Assembly: GCF_002149015.1 (NCBI RefSeq)
Contig: NZ_NGFO01000023.1
Span: 31,306 to 95,305, forward strand
Source: Gordonia lacunae
Lineage (GTDB): Bacteria > Actinomycetota > Actinomycetes > Mycobacteriales > Mycobacteriaceae
Direction: 5' to 3'
Length of the DNA: 64,000 nucleotides
This document shows positions 33,688 to 41,420 of the stretch, piece after piece. Position numbers and translations under genes: made by a program. How positions within the stretch are numbered: the stretch's first letter is position 1; each line of letters opens with the position of its first letter. The notes beneath the pieces were generated by a model that did no database searches, had not been told where the DNA came from, and saw only the letters and a list, made by a program, of their open reading frames with translations.

Positions 33688-34253
33688 GAGACGGTTTCCT
33701 CGACTGATTCGGTACCCGGACAAAGAGGTTGGGCCGTCTCGGCGTCGACCATGAAACCGAGGTACTGCCCGGTTCGGCGTGAGACGTGGTGGTACACGAG
33801 CAGGTCACGGCGGCACCCGGCACACGGGACTACGTCGTCGACGGCGGCGGTTGTCCGGGTCACCGCTCGACAGTGTGCGCAGAAGACCTCCACGACGACC
33901 CCCTGCCCGGTGTTCACCGGCGCGACCGCGATCTCGTCGTCCTCCAGCCCGGCGCCGAGCGCGACCGCACGCAGTGCCAGTGCCGATCCGACCTCCGCGG
34001 TTATCCAGACCCGAACGCCGACAACGGCGTCGGCCAGCACGCCGGCGAGGAGTGTGGCTGCGGAGTCGGTGTCGGAGTGGATACGCCGGGTGGCACGCGG
34101 TGGCAGATCCGACTCCCAGCGAGCAAGGGTCTCGGCGACGTCCCCGACACCGACCAGCACATAGGAACTGCCGGTCGGCATCGGCGACGTCACCTGGCTC
34201 GGATCACCGGGGCGCGCCCAGGTCGGCACGCTGGAGAAGGCGATCTGCGACAT
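33684..34253 (-). CDS. DmmA-like subunit of dimethylamine monooxygenase/N-demethylase
   Basis: 189 residues. The C-terminal half carries two CxxC knuckles (FCAHCRAVTRTT, then PCAGCRRDLLVYHH), the same pattern as the C-terminal domain of the fusion gene. The N-terminal half has a nucleotide-like fold appearance (SYVLVGVGDVAETLARWESDL) but no clear motif. In the dmmDABC systems of Pseudomonas a small protein of this type is essential for dimethylamine monooxygenase activity. It is the second gene of the operon, 9 bp after the cupin gene. Confidence 0.7.
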   Translation of the reverse strand: MSQIAFSSVPTWARPGDPSQVTSPMPTGSSYVLVGVGDVAETLARWESDLPPRATRRIHSDTDSAATLLAGVLADAVVGVRVWITAEVGSALALRAVALGAGLEDDEIAVAPVNTGQGVVVEVFCAHCRAVTRTTAAVDDVVPCAGCRRDLLVYHHVSRRTGQYLGFMVDAETAQPLCPGTESVEETVS

Positions 34254-34262
34254 GGCCGCGGC

Positions 34263-34646
34263 TCAGAGGAGGGTGGCGTCGCGCAGCCCGGTGTAGAAGG
34301 CGAGCGCGTAGTCGGGGGTGCTGAAGTAGATCTTCGATCCCTTCGGGAAGAAGATCGCGTCCTTGGCCTTGGCCACCGTCTTCTGCCCGGTCTCCTTGTT
34401 CTCCAGGAGGAACTCACCTTCGAGGACGACCTTCATCTCGTCGTACTCGTATTCGTAGTACAGCGGTTCGTCGGTGTGGCGCAGCTCGAAATAGCCGCTG
34501 CACATGGGACTTCCGTCGGGGTTCTCGTAGACGTCTCCGATGAAGCCCTCGGTGCCCGGGTACTCGGCCTCGGGCATCTTCGGCAGATCCTCGTATCCGC
34601 CGCTGGTCACGCGGAACTCCAACGCCTTGGCACTCTCGATGGTCAC
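34263..34646 (-). CDS. Cupin-domain protein (EutQ-like)
   Basis: 127 residues. The single cupin fold shows YYEYEYDEMKVVLEGEFLLENKETGQKTVAKAKDAIFFPKGSKIYFSTPD, close to the ethanolamine-utilisation EutQ cupin group. An SD GAAGGAGC precedes the ATG. It is the first gene of the demethylase operon. Metal-binding histidines of typical cupins are partly missing, so a binding rather than catalytic role is possible. The task in amine metabolism is unknown. Confidence 0.75.
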   Translation of the reverse strand: MTIESAKALEFRVTSGGYEDLPKMPEAEYPGTEGFIGDVYENPDGSPMCSGYFELRHTDEPLYYEYEYDEMKVVLEGEFLLENKETGQKTVAKAKDAIFFPKGSKIYFSTPDYALAFYTGLRDATLL

Positions 34647-34772
34647 GATGCTCCTTCACGGTTTCACGGGGCGTACTCGCGGGAAGCGGTACGTCGATGA
34701 CTTTCGGGGATCCGCCGCAGGGCGATGACTCCCCTCAGTGGACTTTGTCCCCTCTTATGAAACAAGCATTGT

Positions 34773-34788
34773 GTTTCGGACGTGTGAC
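34773..34788 (-). promoter_or_regulatory. GlnR-like box (gTnAC-n6-GaAAC) upstream of the demethylase operon
   Basis: GTCAC-ACGTCC-GAAAC on the minus strand matches the actinobacterial GlnR consensus completely for one half site. It is 127 bp upstream of the cupin start codon. Confidence 0.6.
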
Positions 34789-34920
34789 GGCTCTGTAATG
34801 CCGTGCTACACACCCGACCCGCCTCCGACACCGCGCACCGGCGCTGCTCGTTTCGGGCCCCGGCACGACGGGTACCGCGGACGGCAAGCCGGTTCCGCCT
34901 CATGCGAGCGATCCGGCCCA

Positions 34921-34969
34921 GGTGCCCGGTTGAGAACCCAGCCGGGCACCGCCCGGCGGCCCGGTGCCC
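34921..34969. promoter_or_regulatory. Two overlapping, mutually exclusive stem-loops
   Basis: GGTGCCCGG/CCGGGCACC (34921-34950) and GGGCACCG/CGGTGCCC (34944-34969) share the middle arm, so only one stem can form. This is the geometry of an attenuator or regulatory leader. It lies 85 bp before the whiB start. Function is inferred from geometry alone. Confidence 0.4.
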
Positions 34970-35053
34970 AGCGGTCGAGTCTCCCGGCCCGACGCGTACA
35001 TCTTGCCTCTTCGCGCAGGGCGGCAACGTATCCCACGGTCGGTGTTGCGCCCC

Positions 35054-35494
35054 GTGACAGACTCTGACAACATACGTTCTCAGTTTGATCGGAGGGATCT
35101 GTGGGACAACGACGTCAGTGGGAGACGATGGTCGCCGCCGCCGGACACGCGGACGCGACACGTCGTGCGACCGGTGTGCTTCGACCCCGGCGGAGGGTCT
35201 GACGTGCGGCCCACCTGTACCTCGAACCCGGACGCGTGGTTCCCCGAGCAGGCGGCCGGCGCCCGGAGCCTGGCGAACCGTCACGCCCTCGACGGGTGCG
35301 TCCGTTGTCCGATCCGTTCCAGCTGCGCCCGCCTCGCCCTCGACGACCCGACCCACCTCACCGGGATCTGGGCGGGTGTCTACGTCCCGCCGCCCGGCAA
35401 TCAGCACCGGGCGCGGGCCCATGCACTGGACCGGTTGCGCTCCATCGGCTTCCCGCAGGCGATGCCGCACGAGGACCACCGGACGACGGCATGA
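35054..35494 (+). CDS. WhiB-family Fe-S transcriptional regulator
   Basis: 146 residues from GTG 35054; the start is uncertain because the best ribosome site (GGAGGG near 35091) precedes a CTG. The four WhiB cysteines are present as PTCTSNPDAWF, then DGCVRCPIRSSC (C-x2-C-x5-C). The glycine-rich turn is GIWAGVYV, slightly different from the usual GVWGG. A basic C-terminus follows for DNA contact. WhiB proteins bind a redox-sensitive 4Fe-4S cluster and act with the sigma factor. It is divergent from the amine operon but its target is not known. Confidence 0.8.
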   Translation: MTDSDNIRSQFDRRDLWDNDVSGRRWSPPPDTRTRHVVRPVCFDPGGGSDVRPTCTSNPDAWFPEQAAGARSLANRHALDGCVRCPIRSSCARLALDDPTHLTGIWAGVYVPPPGNQHRARAHALDRLRSIGFPQAMPHEDHRTTA

Positions 35495-35633
35495 CCCCGA
35501 GCGGGAGGCCGGCCTGGCCGACCCCGCGACGCGCGACCCGGCCACCGGCGTCGCGGCTACCTGAGAGGTAGTGGCTCTCACGACGTCCGACGCCGACTCT
35601 GGGATCACGACGATTCCCGGAGGAGGTGTCCCG

Positions 35634-35966
35634 ATGACCACTCACCCGACCATCGCGAGCCCGCGGCCCCCTGCGCGCGGTGCGCCCACGACGACGAGTC
35701 CACGCTGGCTGACGGCCGTGATGCGGTGCGACCGGGCCCTGTCGTCCTGGTTCATCGGGACGGGTTTCTTCTTCGCGCCGGTCCTGTTGATGCTCGACCC
35801 GTGGCCGGTTGCCGTCGTGATCGCCTGGGTCGCGATCTCGGTGTCCGGGCTGTGGCTCGGGCTGCTCGGCGTGTTCATGGCCGCCGGTCTCGCCCAGGTG
35901 CTGCGCGCCGGCGAGGAGATTCCCGACGAGTTCTGGTCCGGCCTACTGGATTACCGAATCCGGTGA
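35634..35966 (+). CDS. Small two-span membrane protein, unknown function
   Basis: 110 residues. ATG 35634 has an AGGAGG site 9 bases upstream. A GTG at 35571 is an alternative. Two hydrophobic spans occur at about 48-66 and 70-92 (FFFAPVLLMLDPWPVAVVIAWVAIS is continuous with a second helix). No family was recognised. Its 3' end overlaps the convergent leuA stop by 16 bp. Confidence 0.55.
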   Translation: MTTHPTIASPRPPARGAPTTTSPRWLTAVMRCDRALSSWFIGTGFFFAPVLLMLDPWPVAVVIAWVAISVSGLWLGLLGVFMAAGLAQVLRAGEEIPDEFWSGLLDYRIR

Positions 35967-37753
35967 CCGGCGCGGCGTCGAGAACCGAGCGCCCCGACCC
36001 CGGCCGTCGCCGCGTTCACGACCGCGGTGAGGGAAGCGGTGAGCACGGATCGGTCCGTCCCCGCGGCCCATCCGGCCTGCTGACCATTGCGATACTCGAC
36101 GAGCGTCATCGCCGTGCTCTCGTTCCCGGCGCCAGTGCTCGTCTGGTGGAGACCGAGGATCTCGACCGCGAACCCGATGTCGGCGAGTGCCGCGGTGAGC
36201 GCTTCGACGGGGCCGACGCCGTCATGGCTGGTGGTGGTCTCACCGCCGCTCGCACGGATCGTGATCGTCGTGCTCCGGTCATCCGTCACGACGCCGACGA
36301 GTTCGACCGGGGCGTCGGCCGGGATCGCGAGATAGGTGCTGTGGAAGATGTCCCAGAGGTTGTCGGCGGTCACCTCGCTGCCGGTCTCGTCCGTGTGCTG
36401 TTGAACGTGACGAGCGAAGTCGATCTGGAGCCGGCGGGGCAGTTCGATGCCGTATCCGGTCTCGAGCAGGTAGGCGATGCCACCCTTGCCGGACTGCGAA
36501 TTGACCCGGATGACGGCGTCGTAGCTGCGTCCGACGTCCGCGGGGTCGATCGGCAGGTAGGGCACTCTCCACTCGAGGTCTCGCTCGGGCCGGCCTTCGG
36601 CGGTCGCCCGGAAACGGTGCTCGGCGAAGCCTTTGCTGATCGCATCCTGATGCGTGCCGGAGAAGGCAGTGTGCACGAGGTCTCCGACGTACGGGTGGCG
36701 CGGGTGGATCTCGATACGGTTGCAGTGCTCGACGGTGCGGCGGATCTCGTCGATGTCGGAGAAGTCGATCATCGGATCGATGCCCTGGGCGTGCAGGTTC
36801 AGCGCGAGGGTGGCGAGATCGACGTTCCCGGTGCGTTCGCCGTTGCCGAAGAGGCATCCCTCGACGCGCTGCGCGCCGGCGAGGACGGCGAGCTCTGCGC
36901 AGGCGATTCCGGTGCCTCGGTCGTTGTGCGGGTGAACGGACAGGATCACCGCATCGCGACGAGCGAGATTCTTGTGCATGTACTCGATCTGGTCGGCGTA
37001 CACGTTCGGCGTCGCGATCTCCACGGTGGCGGGCAGATTGAGGATGACCGGCCGTTCCGGGGTCGCCTCCCACAGCTCGGTCATGGCGTCGCAGATGTCG
37101 AGGGCGTACTCGGGTTCGGTGAGGTTGAACACCTCCGGGCTGAACTCGAAGCGCACGTTCGGCAGGTGCCCGGCGAATTCGAGGACGTCGCGGGCCCCCG
37201 CCGTGATCAACTCCCGCAATCCGTCTCGATCCTGGCCGAGGACGACGTCGCGCCACGTCGGTGCGGTGGCGGTGTACATGTGGATCACGACCTGGTTGTG
37301 GATTCCACCGATGGACGCCACGGTTCGCTCGATCAACTCGCGTCGCGCCGGCGTGAACACCACGATCGCCACATCGTCCGGAGCGATGTCGGTCTCCGCG
37401 ATCAGACGGACGAAGTCGTAGTCGGTCTGCGAGGCCGAGGGATAACCGACCTCGATCTCCTTGTAGCCCATCGCGACCATGAGCTCGAAGAAGCGCCGCT
37501 TGCGCGCCGGGTCCATGGGCTCGGCCAGTGCCTGGTTCCCGTCGCGCAGATCAACCGGCACCCACAGGGGCGCATGGGTCAACCGGTTGGCCGGCCAGTC
37601 GCGGGTGGTGAGCGGTACCGAGACCCGCGAGTACACATCTCGGTAGCGATGTGAGGGCATCTGCGAGTGGCGCTGCCGATTCCACGCCGGCGCGCCCGCC
37701 GGGATCATGTCCGTGGGCGTGGAAAGTGTCGAAGAGGTGCTGCTGCTGGTCAT
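35951..37753 (-). CDS. leuA: 2-isopropylmalate synthase
   Basis: 600 residues, the usual length for actinobacterial LeuA. The catalytic TIM barrel starts WVPVDLRDGNQAL (about residue 65), with SVHPHNDRGTG (catalytic His-x-His-Asn) near residue 280 and a C-terminal regulatory domain (RASGGETTTSHDGVGPVEALTAAL) for leucine feedback. It condenses acetyl-CoA with 2-oxoisovalerate, the first committed step of leucine synthesis. ATG 37753 is used, with longer frames rejected. No leader peptide with leucine codons could be confirmed in the 190 bp upstream. A 10-residue Pro/Ala-rich N-terminus precedes the conserved RYRDVYSRV. Confidence 0.95.
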   Translation of the reverse strand: MTSSSTSSTLSTPTDMIPAGAPAWNRQRHSQMPSHRYRDVYSRVSVPLTTRDWPANRLTHAPLWVPVDLRDGNQALAEPMDPARKRRFFELMVAMGYKEIEVGYPSASQTDYDFVRLIAETDIAPDDVAIVVFTPARRELIERTVASIGGIHNQVVIHMYTATAPTWRDVVLGQDRDGLRELITAGARDVLEFAGHLPNVRFEFSPEVFNLTEPEYALDICDAMTELWEATPERPVILNLPATVEIATPNVYADQIEYMHKNLARRDAVILSVHPHNDRGTGIACAELAVLAGAQRVEGCLFGNGERTGNVDLATLALNLHAQGIDPMIDFSDIDEIRRTVEHCNRIEIHPRHPYVGDLVHTAFSGTHQDAISKGFAEHRFRATAEGRPERDLEWRVPYLPIDPADVGRSYDAVIRVNSQSGKGGIAYLLETGYGIELPRRLQIDFARHVQQHTDETGSEVTADNLWDIFHSTYLAIPADAPVELVGVVTDDRSTTITIRASGGETTTSHDGVGPVEALTAALADIGFAVEILGLHQTSTGAGNESTAMTLVEYRNGQQAGWAAGTDRSVLTASLTAVVNAATAGVGALGSRRRAGHRIR

Positions 37754-37891
37754 TGCCTGGTCCTGTCCGGGTCGTTCACAGTCGGTCGACCGGCGCGTGT
37801 TTCGGCCCCACGTCGGGGAGCCGGTCAGGCTAGGCCCCGCCGTGGCGGCGAAGGAGGAGAGACCAGGAGTCGGACACGACGCACAAGCTAC

Positions 37892-37922
37892 CACAACTCC
37901 TCAGACAAGTAGAGGAGTTGTG
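37892..37922. promoter_or_regulatory. 11-bp inverted repeat upstream of the GntR gene
   Basis: CACAACTCCTC - 9 nt - GAGGAGTTGTG is perfect in both arms and ends 20 bp before the FadR-type start. It is a probable autoregulatory operator and lies in the leuA-regulator divergent promoter, so leuA could also be affected. Confidence 0.6.
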
Positions 37923-37942
37923 CGCGATGGAAGAATGCCCCC

Positions 37943-38611
37943 ATGCCGACCGTGCGCCGCGAATCCCTCGCCGAGCAGGCCGCCGAACTCCTCCTCACGC
38001 GAATCCGCGACGGGGAATGGGAGGTCGGCGGCAAACTGCCCGGTGAGACGACGCTCGCCCCCCAGCTCGGCGTCGGCCGGTCCACCGCGCGGGAGGCGAT
38101 CCGCATCCTCGCGGGTCGCGGTGTCCTCGCCACCCGCCAAGGGGCCGGCGTGTTCGTCACTGCCACCGACATCCCCGCGAGCTGGGTGGTGATCCTCCAG
38201 CGCGCAGACATCGTCGCGGTCATCGAGGCACGGACCGCGATCGAGGTCGAGGCTTCCGCTCTTGCTGCCGAACGTCGCACGTCTGCCGAGCTTCGTTCTC
38301 TACGAGGGGCTTTGGACGATCGGAACCGCCACCGTGCCGACCTCGACGTGCATGTCGAGACCGACCTCGCCTTTCACCGCGGCATCATCGTCGCAGCCCA
38401 CAGTCCGGTGCTGCTCGAACTGTTCGACGGCTTCGAATCCCGGAGTCGTCGGGCCATGGCCGGGATGCTCCGCCTGCGCGGCCACCACGGAGACGACGTC
38501 GACCAGGACACTCACGAGCACATCTTCGAAGCGATCGCCTCACGCGATCCCGAAGCGGCCGCAGCTCTCACCCGGGCGCACCTCACCGTGCTCAAGGAAC
38601 TGCTCAGCTGA
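37943..38611 (+). CDS. GntR-family regulator, FadR/FCD subfamily
   Basis: 222 residues. The winged helix spans about residues 8-75 (LPGETTLAPQLGVGRSTAREAIRILAGRGVLATRQGAGVFV). The C-terminal FCD helical bundle has DLAFHRGIIVAAHSPVL and AHLTVLKELL, including the conserved metal-binding His positions. It probably senses an organic acid. It is divergent from leuA and convergent with the MFS gene, and the inverted repeat in its promoter suggests autoregulation. Confidence 0.85.
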   Translation: MPTVRRESLAEQAAELLLTRIRDGEWEVGGKLPGETTLAPQLGVGRSTAREAIRILAGRGVLATRQGAGVFVTATDIPASWVVILQRADIVAVIEARTAIEVEASALAAERRTSAELRSLRGALDDRNRHRADLDVHVETDLAFHRGIIVAAHSPVLLELFDGFESRSRRAMAGMLRLRGHHGDDVDQDTHEHIFEAIASRDPEAAAALTRAHLTVLKELLS

Positions 38612-38636
38612 GGCCGGCGGCGAACGTCCGGCCCGG

Positions 38637-40112
38637 CTAGACCGGCTCGGGCACTCCGGCAGTCGGCGCACCGGTTCGGCCTCGGACGAGCGCGGCCGCC
38701 GCGATGAGAACGACCGACAGGCAGGCCGCGACGACGAATGCGAGATGGATGCCGTCGGCACCCGCCTGCAGCGGGTTGACCCCGTCGTCGACGGCCGACT
38801 GCGTACCCCGGGACATCAGGGTGATGAACAACGCGGTGCCGGCCGCTCCGGCGACCTGTTGGATGGTGCTGACCGTCGCGCTGCCATGTGAGTACAGTTC
38901 CGGGCTCAGCGAACCCAGCGCCGAGGTCATCAGCGGGGTCAGCCCGAAAGCGATGCCGGCGCTGAGGATCACGTGGGCCGCGATCACCATGCCCAACGAC
39001 GACCCGGCGTCGAGCGTGGTGAGCAACCAGGTCCCCGCGCTGACGGCGACCGTGCCGGGTAGGACCAGCGGTCGTGCGCCGACCTTGTCGAACAACGCTC
39101 CCACGAACGGCGCCAGCAATCCCATCACGAGACCGCCGGGCAGCAGCACGAGGCCGGTGGTCAGGACGTCCTTGCCCATCACGTTCTGCAGAAAGAGCGG
39201 CAGCAGGATGAGGGCGCCGAAGAGCGTCAGCATGAAGCCCGCCATCAGCACGACGGCCAGCCGGAACGGTGCGATCGCGAAGGTCCGCAGATCGAGCAGC
39301 GCCAGACCGCGGTCGGCGAGTGTGAGCTGTCGCGCGACGAACAGCGCCAGCGCGACGGCGCCGACGACCAGCGGTACCCACGGCGGGACCGGCGCGTGCC
39401 CGCCCGCGGATTCCCCGATGCTGCTCAACCCGTAGACGACCCCACCGAAGCCCAACGCCGACAGCGGGACCGAGATGATGTCGAGTCGCGCCGGCCGCCG
39501 CTCGGTGACATTGCGGACGAACACCCCGCCGAGGATCAGCGCGCCGATCGCGACGGGCAGCACGATCCAGAACATCGCTCGCCAGCTGAGGGACTGCAGG
39601 ATCAGACCGGACACCGTGGGCCCGATGGCCGGCGCGACAGAGATGACGATGGAGACGAGCCCCATTGTGCGGCCGCGGTTCTGCTCTGGCACGACGTTGA
39701 GGATCGTCGTCATGAGCAGCGGGACCATCAATGCGGTGCCGGACGCCTGCACCACGCGAGCGACGATCAGGAGCTCGAATCCCGGGGCGAGCGCGGCAAC
39801 GAGGGTACCGACCGTGAACAGCGTCATCGCCGCGATGTAGATGGAGCGGAGCGTGAACCGCTGCATCAGGTATCCGGTGATCGGGATGACGATCGCCATG
39901 GTCAGGAGGAATCCGCTGGTGAGCCACTGTGCGGTGGCGGCGGTGATGTCGAGGTCGGCCATCAGGGTGGGCAACGCGACGCTCAGGATCGTCTCGTTGA
40001 GGATCACCACGAAGGCCGCGACCAGCAGCACGCCGATCAGTAGCACGGCGCTGCGCTCCGTGCTGGTGTCGGTGCGGTTGCCGGTGCCCTGCAGGGCTGC
40101 ATTCTCGGTCAC
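38637..40112 (-). CDS. MFS multidrug transporter, DHA2 family
   Basis: 491 residues, fourteen predicted spans. The N-terminal ILNETILSVALPTLMADL is the DHA2 span-1 motif, and QWLTSGFLLTMAIVIPITGYLMQRF follows. Start GTG 40112 has a GGAAG site. An upstream longer frame is antisense to tetR and rejected. Divergent from the TetR gene and separated by a palindrome, this is a standard efflux pump with its repressor. The exported compound is unknown. Confidence 0.85.
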   Translation of the reverse strand: MTENAALQGTGNRTDTSTERSAVLLIGVLLVAAFVVILNETILSVALPTLMADLDITAATAQWLTSGFLLTMAIVIPITGYLMQRFTLRSIYIAAMTLFTVGTLVAALAPGFELLIVARVVQASGTALMVPLLMTTILNVVPEQNRGRTMGLVSIVISVAPAIGPTVSGLILQSLSWRAMFWIVLPVAIGALILGGVFVRNVTERRPARLDIISVPLSALGFGGVVYGLSSIGESAGGHAPVPPWVPLVVGAVALALFVARQLTLADRGLALLDLRTFAIAPFRLAVVLMAGFMLTLFGALILLPLFLQNVMGKDVLTTGLVLLPGGLVMGLLAPFVGALFDKVGARPLVLPGTVAVSAGTWLLTTLDAGSSLGMVIAAHVILSAGIAFGLTPLMTSALGSLSPELYSHGSATVSTIQQVAGAAGTALFITLMSRGTQSAVDDGVNPLQAGADGIHLAFVVAACLSVVLIAAAALVRGRTGAPTAGVPEPV

Positions 40113-40168
40113 TGTCGTTCTTCCATCGCGTCGGTCGTCCGGTCGGTCACAGAACGACGCTACCGGAA

Positions 40169-40205
40169 GGTGGCAGAGACTGCCGCAGTGGCAGTAGGTG
40201 CCACC
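40169..40205. promoter_or_regulatory. Nested inverted repeats between the DHA2 pump and tetR
   Basis: GGTGGCA (40169-40175) pairs with TGCCACC (40199-40205), and inside ACTGCC (40179-40184) pairs with GGCAGT (40190-40195). This is a typical TetR operator position, covering both divergent promoters. Confidence 0.6.
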
Positions 40206-40222
40206 CGTGCGGGGTGCCGCGC

Positions 40223-40228
40223 TAGTCT
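40223..40228 (+). promoter_or_regulatory. Probable -10 (TAGTCT) of leaderless tetR
   Basis: TAGTCT is 6 bp upstream of ATG 40235 and there is no ribosome site. Confidence 0.4.
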
Positions 40229-40234
40229 CGATCC

Positions 40235-40858
40235 ATGCCAGATTCCTCCGAGACCGGCGGACTGCGGGCCCGCCGGCGGGATGCGACGCGCATGGAGATC
40301 CACGAGGCCGCGGTGGAACTGTTCGAGCGCAACGGATTCGACGAGACGACGGTCGACGAGATCGCCGCCGCTGCCGGGGTCTCCCCGCGGACCTTCTTCC
40401 GCTACTTCCCGACCAAAGAAGAGTGCGTGCTCTTCGACCGCTTCGGTTTCGATCAGGCACTCGACGACCATCTGGCCGAGATCGATCCCGACACCCTGGC
40501 TCTCGCCGACATCGAGCGCGTCTACCGAGCGCTCCTGGACGGGTTCGGCGACCGCAGCGACGACGTGTCCGCACACTTCGTGCGGGTGCAGAAACTCGTG
40601 CTCGCGACACCCACTCTGAGTAGAGCAGCACTCGGACGCTACGCCGACAAGTCACGCCGACGACCCGAAGCTCTCGGCGACCGCAGTTCCGCGCGCACCC
40701 GGGGCCAGATCAGGATGATCCTGGAGATCGCCAATCTGGAGGTCCAATGCGCCTTCGAGGAATGGGTCGACATCAACGAGGGCGCAGGCGCATCGGGGAC
40801 GGCCCGCGCGCTGGTGGATGTCTATGACGACGTGTGTCGTCGGATGCGGGAGTTGTAG
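40235..40858 (+). CDS. TetR-family transcriptional regulator
   Basis: 207 residues. The helix-turn-helix (EIHEAAVELFERNGFDETTVDEIAAAAGVSPRTFFRYFPTKEE) spans about residues 20-63, followed by an effector domain. Probable leaderless message from TAGTCT. Divergent from the DHA2 efflux pump, which it most likely represses, with the palindrome at 40169-40205 as operator. It converges with the VOC gene 9 bp away. Confidence 0.85.
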   Translation: MPDSSETGGLRARRRDATRMEIHEAAVELFERNGFDETTVDEIAAAAGVSPRTFFRYFPTKEECVLFDRFGFDQALDDHLAEIDPDTLALADIERVYRALLDGFGDRSDDVSAHFVRVQKLVLATPTLSRAALGRYADKSRRRPEALGDRSSARTRGQIRMILEIANLEVQCAFEEWVDINEGAGASGTARALVDVYDDVCRRMREL

Positions 40859-40867
40859 GACGACGCG

Positions 40868-41317
40868 TCAGGACGCGACGTCCAGCACCCAGGTCACCCC
40901 GAACCGGTCGGTCAACATGCCGAAACCGGAGCTCCACTGCGACGCCGCGAACGGTTCGATGGTGGCGGCCCCGACGGACAGGCCGTCCCAGAAACCCTGG
41001 ACCTCATCGAAGGTCTCGCCGCGAACGGAGACAAAGAAGGTCGCGTCGGTGATCGTCATCCCGTTCTCCCGCCTCGTCGAGTCGACAACCGGCGCCGAAT
41101 CGGCTCCCGCACCTGGGACGTCATAGGCCATCACCCGGAACCCGTTGCCGGCCATCACCGTTCCGAAGACCACGTGATCGGCGTCCGGCGCGTCGGCGGG
41201 CATCCCGAGATCGCCGTAGGTGCGGAGGACGATCTCGCCGCCGAATACCGAGCGGTAGAACTCCAGGGCTGCCCGCGCGGTGCCGCGGAAGTTGAGGTGC
41301 GTCGTGGTGGTGATCAT
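40868..41317 (-). CDS. VOC-superfamily protein (PhnB/glyoxalase-like)
   Basis: 149 residues of the PhnB-like vicinal-oxygen-chelate group. It has NFRGTARAALEFYRSVFGGEI at the N-terminus and GFGMLTDRFGVTWVLDV at the C-terminus, the usual beginning and end of this fold. The ATG has GAGGAGAACG upstream. Such proteins occur in many actinobacteria and their substrates are mostly unknown. No functional link to its neighbours is evident. Confidence 0.8.
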   Translation of the reverse strand: MITTTTHLNFRGTARAALEFYRSVFGGEIVLRTYGDLGMPADAPDADHVVFGTVMAGNGFRVMAYDVPGAGADSAPVVDSTRRENGMTITDATFFVSVRGETFDEVQGFWDGLSVGAATIEPFAASQWSSGFGMLTDRFGVTWVLDVAS

Positions 41318-41420
41318 CGTTCTCCTCGATGGTGTCGGCGCCAGGCATTCCCCGGCTGCACGACCAGGATGGCCTGCGAGTAGGTCACATTCTGTCCGCC
41401 ACTACGCCTAGATTCGTGTG

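Larger units (their letters stand above)
34647..35053. other. 407-bp divergent intergenic region, amine operon / whiB
   Basis: No gene was seen. It holds a GAAACA - 7 nt - TGTTTC dyad at 34759-34777, a GlnR-like half box at 34773-34788 on the minus strand, and two mutually exclusive hairpins at 34921-34969. It must hold the promoters of both directions. Confidence 0.6.

Noticed and set aside
35726..37654. 642-codon plus-strand frame opposite leuA
   Set aside because: leuA on the minus strand is unambiguous (HPHNDRGTG and the regulatory domain).
37754..37890. Leucine leader peptide (attenuator) upstream of leuA
   Set aside because: No short frame with a run of leucine codons followed by a terminator stem could be found.
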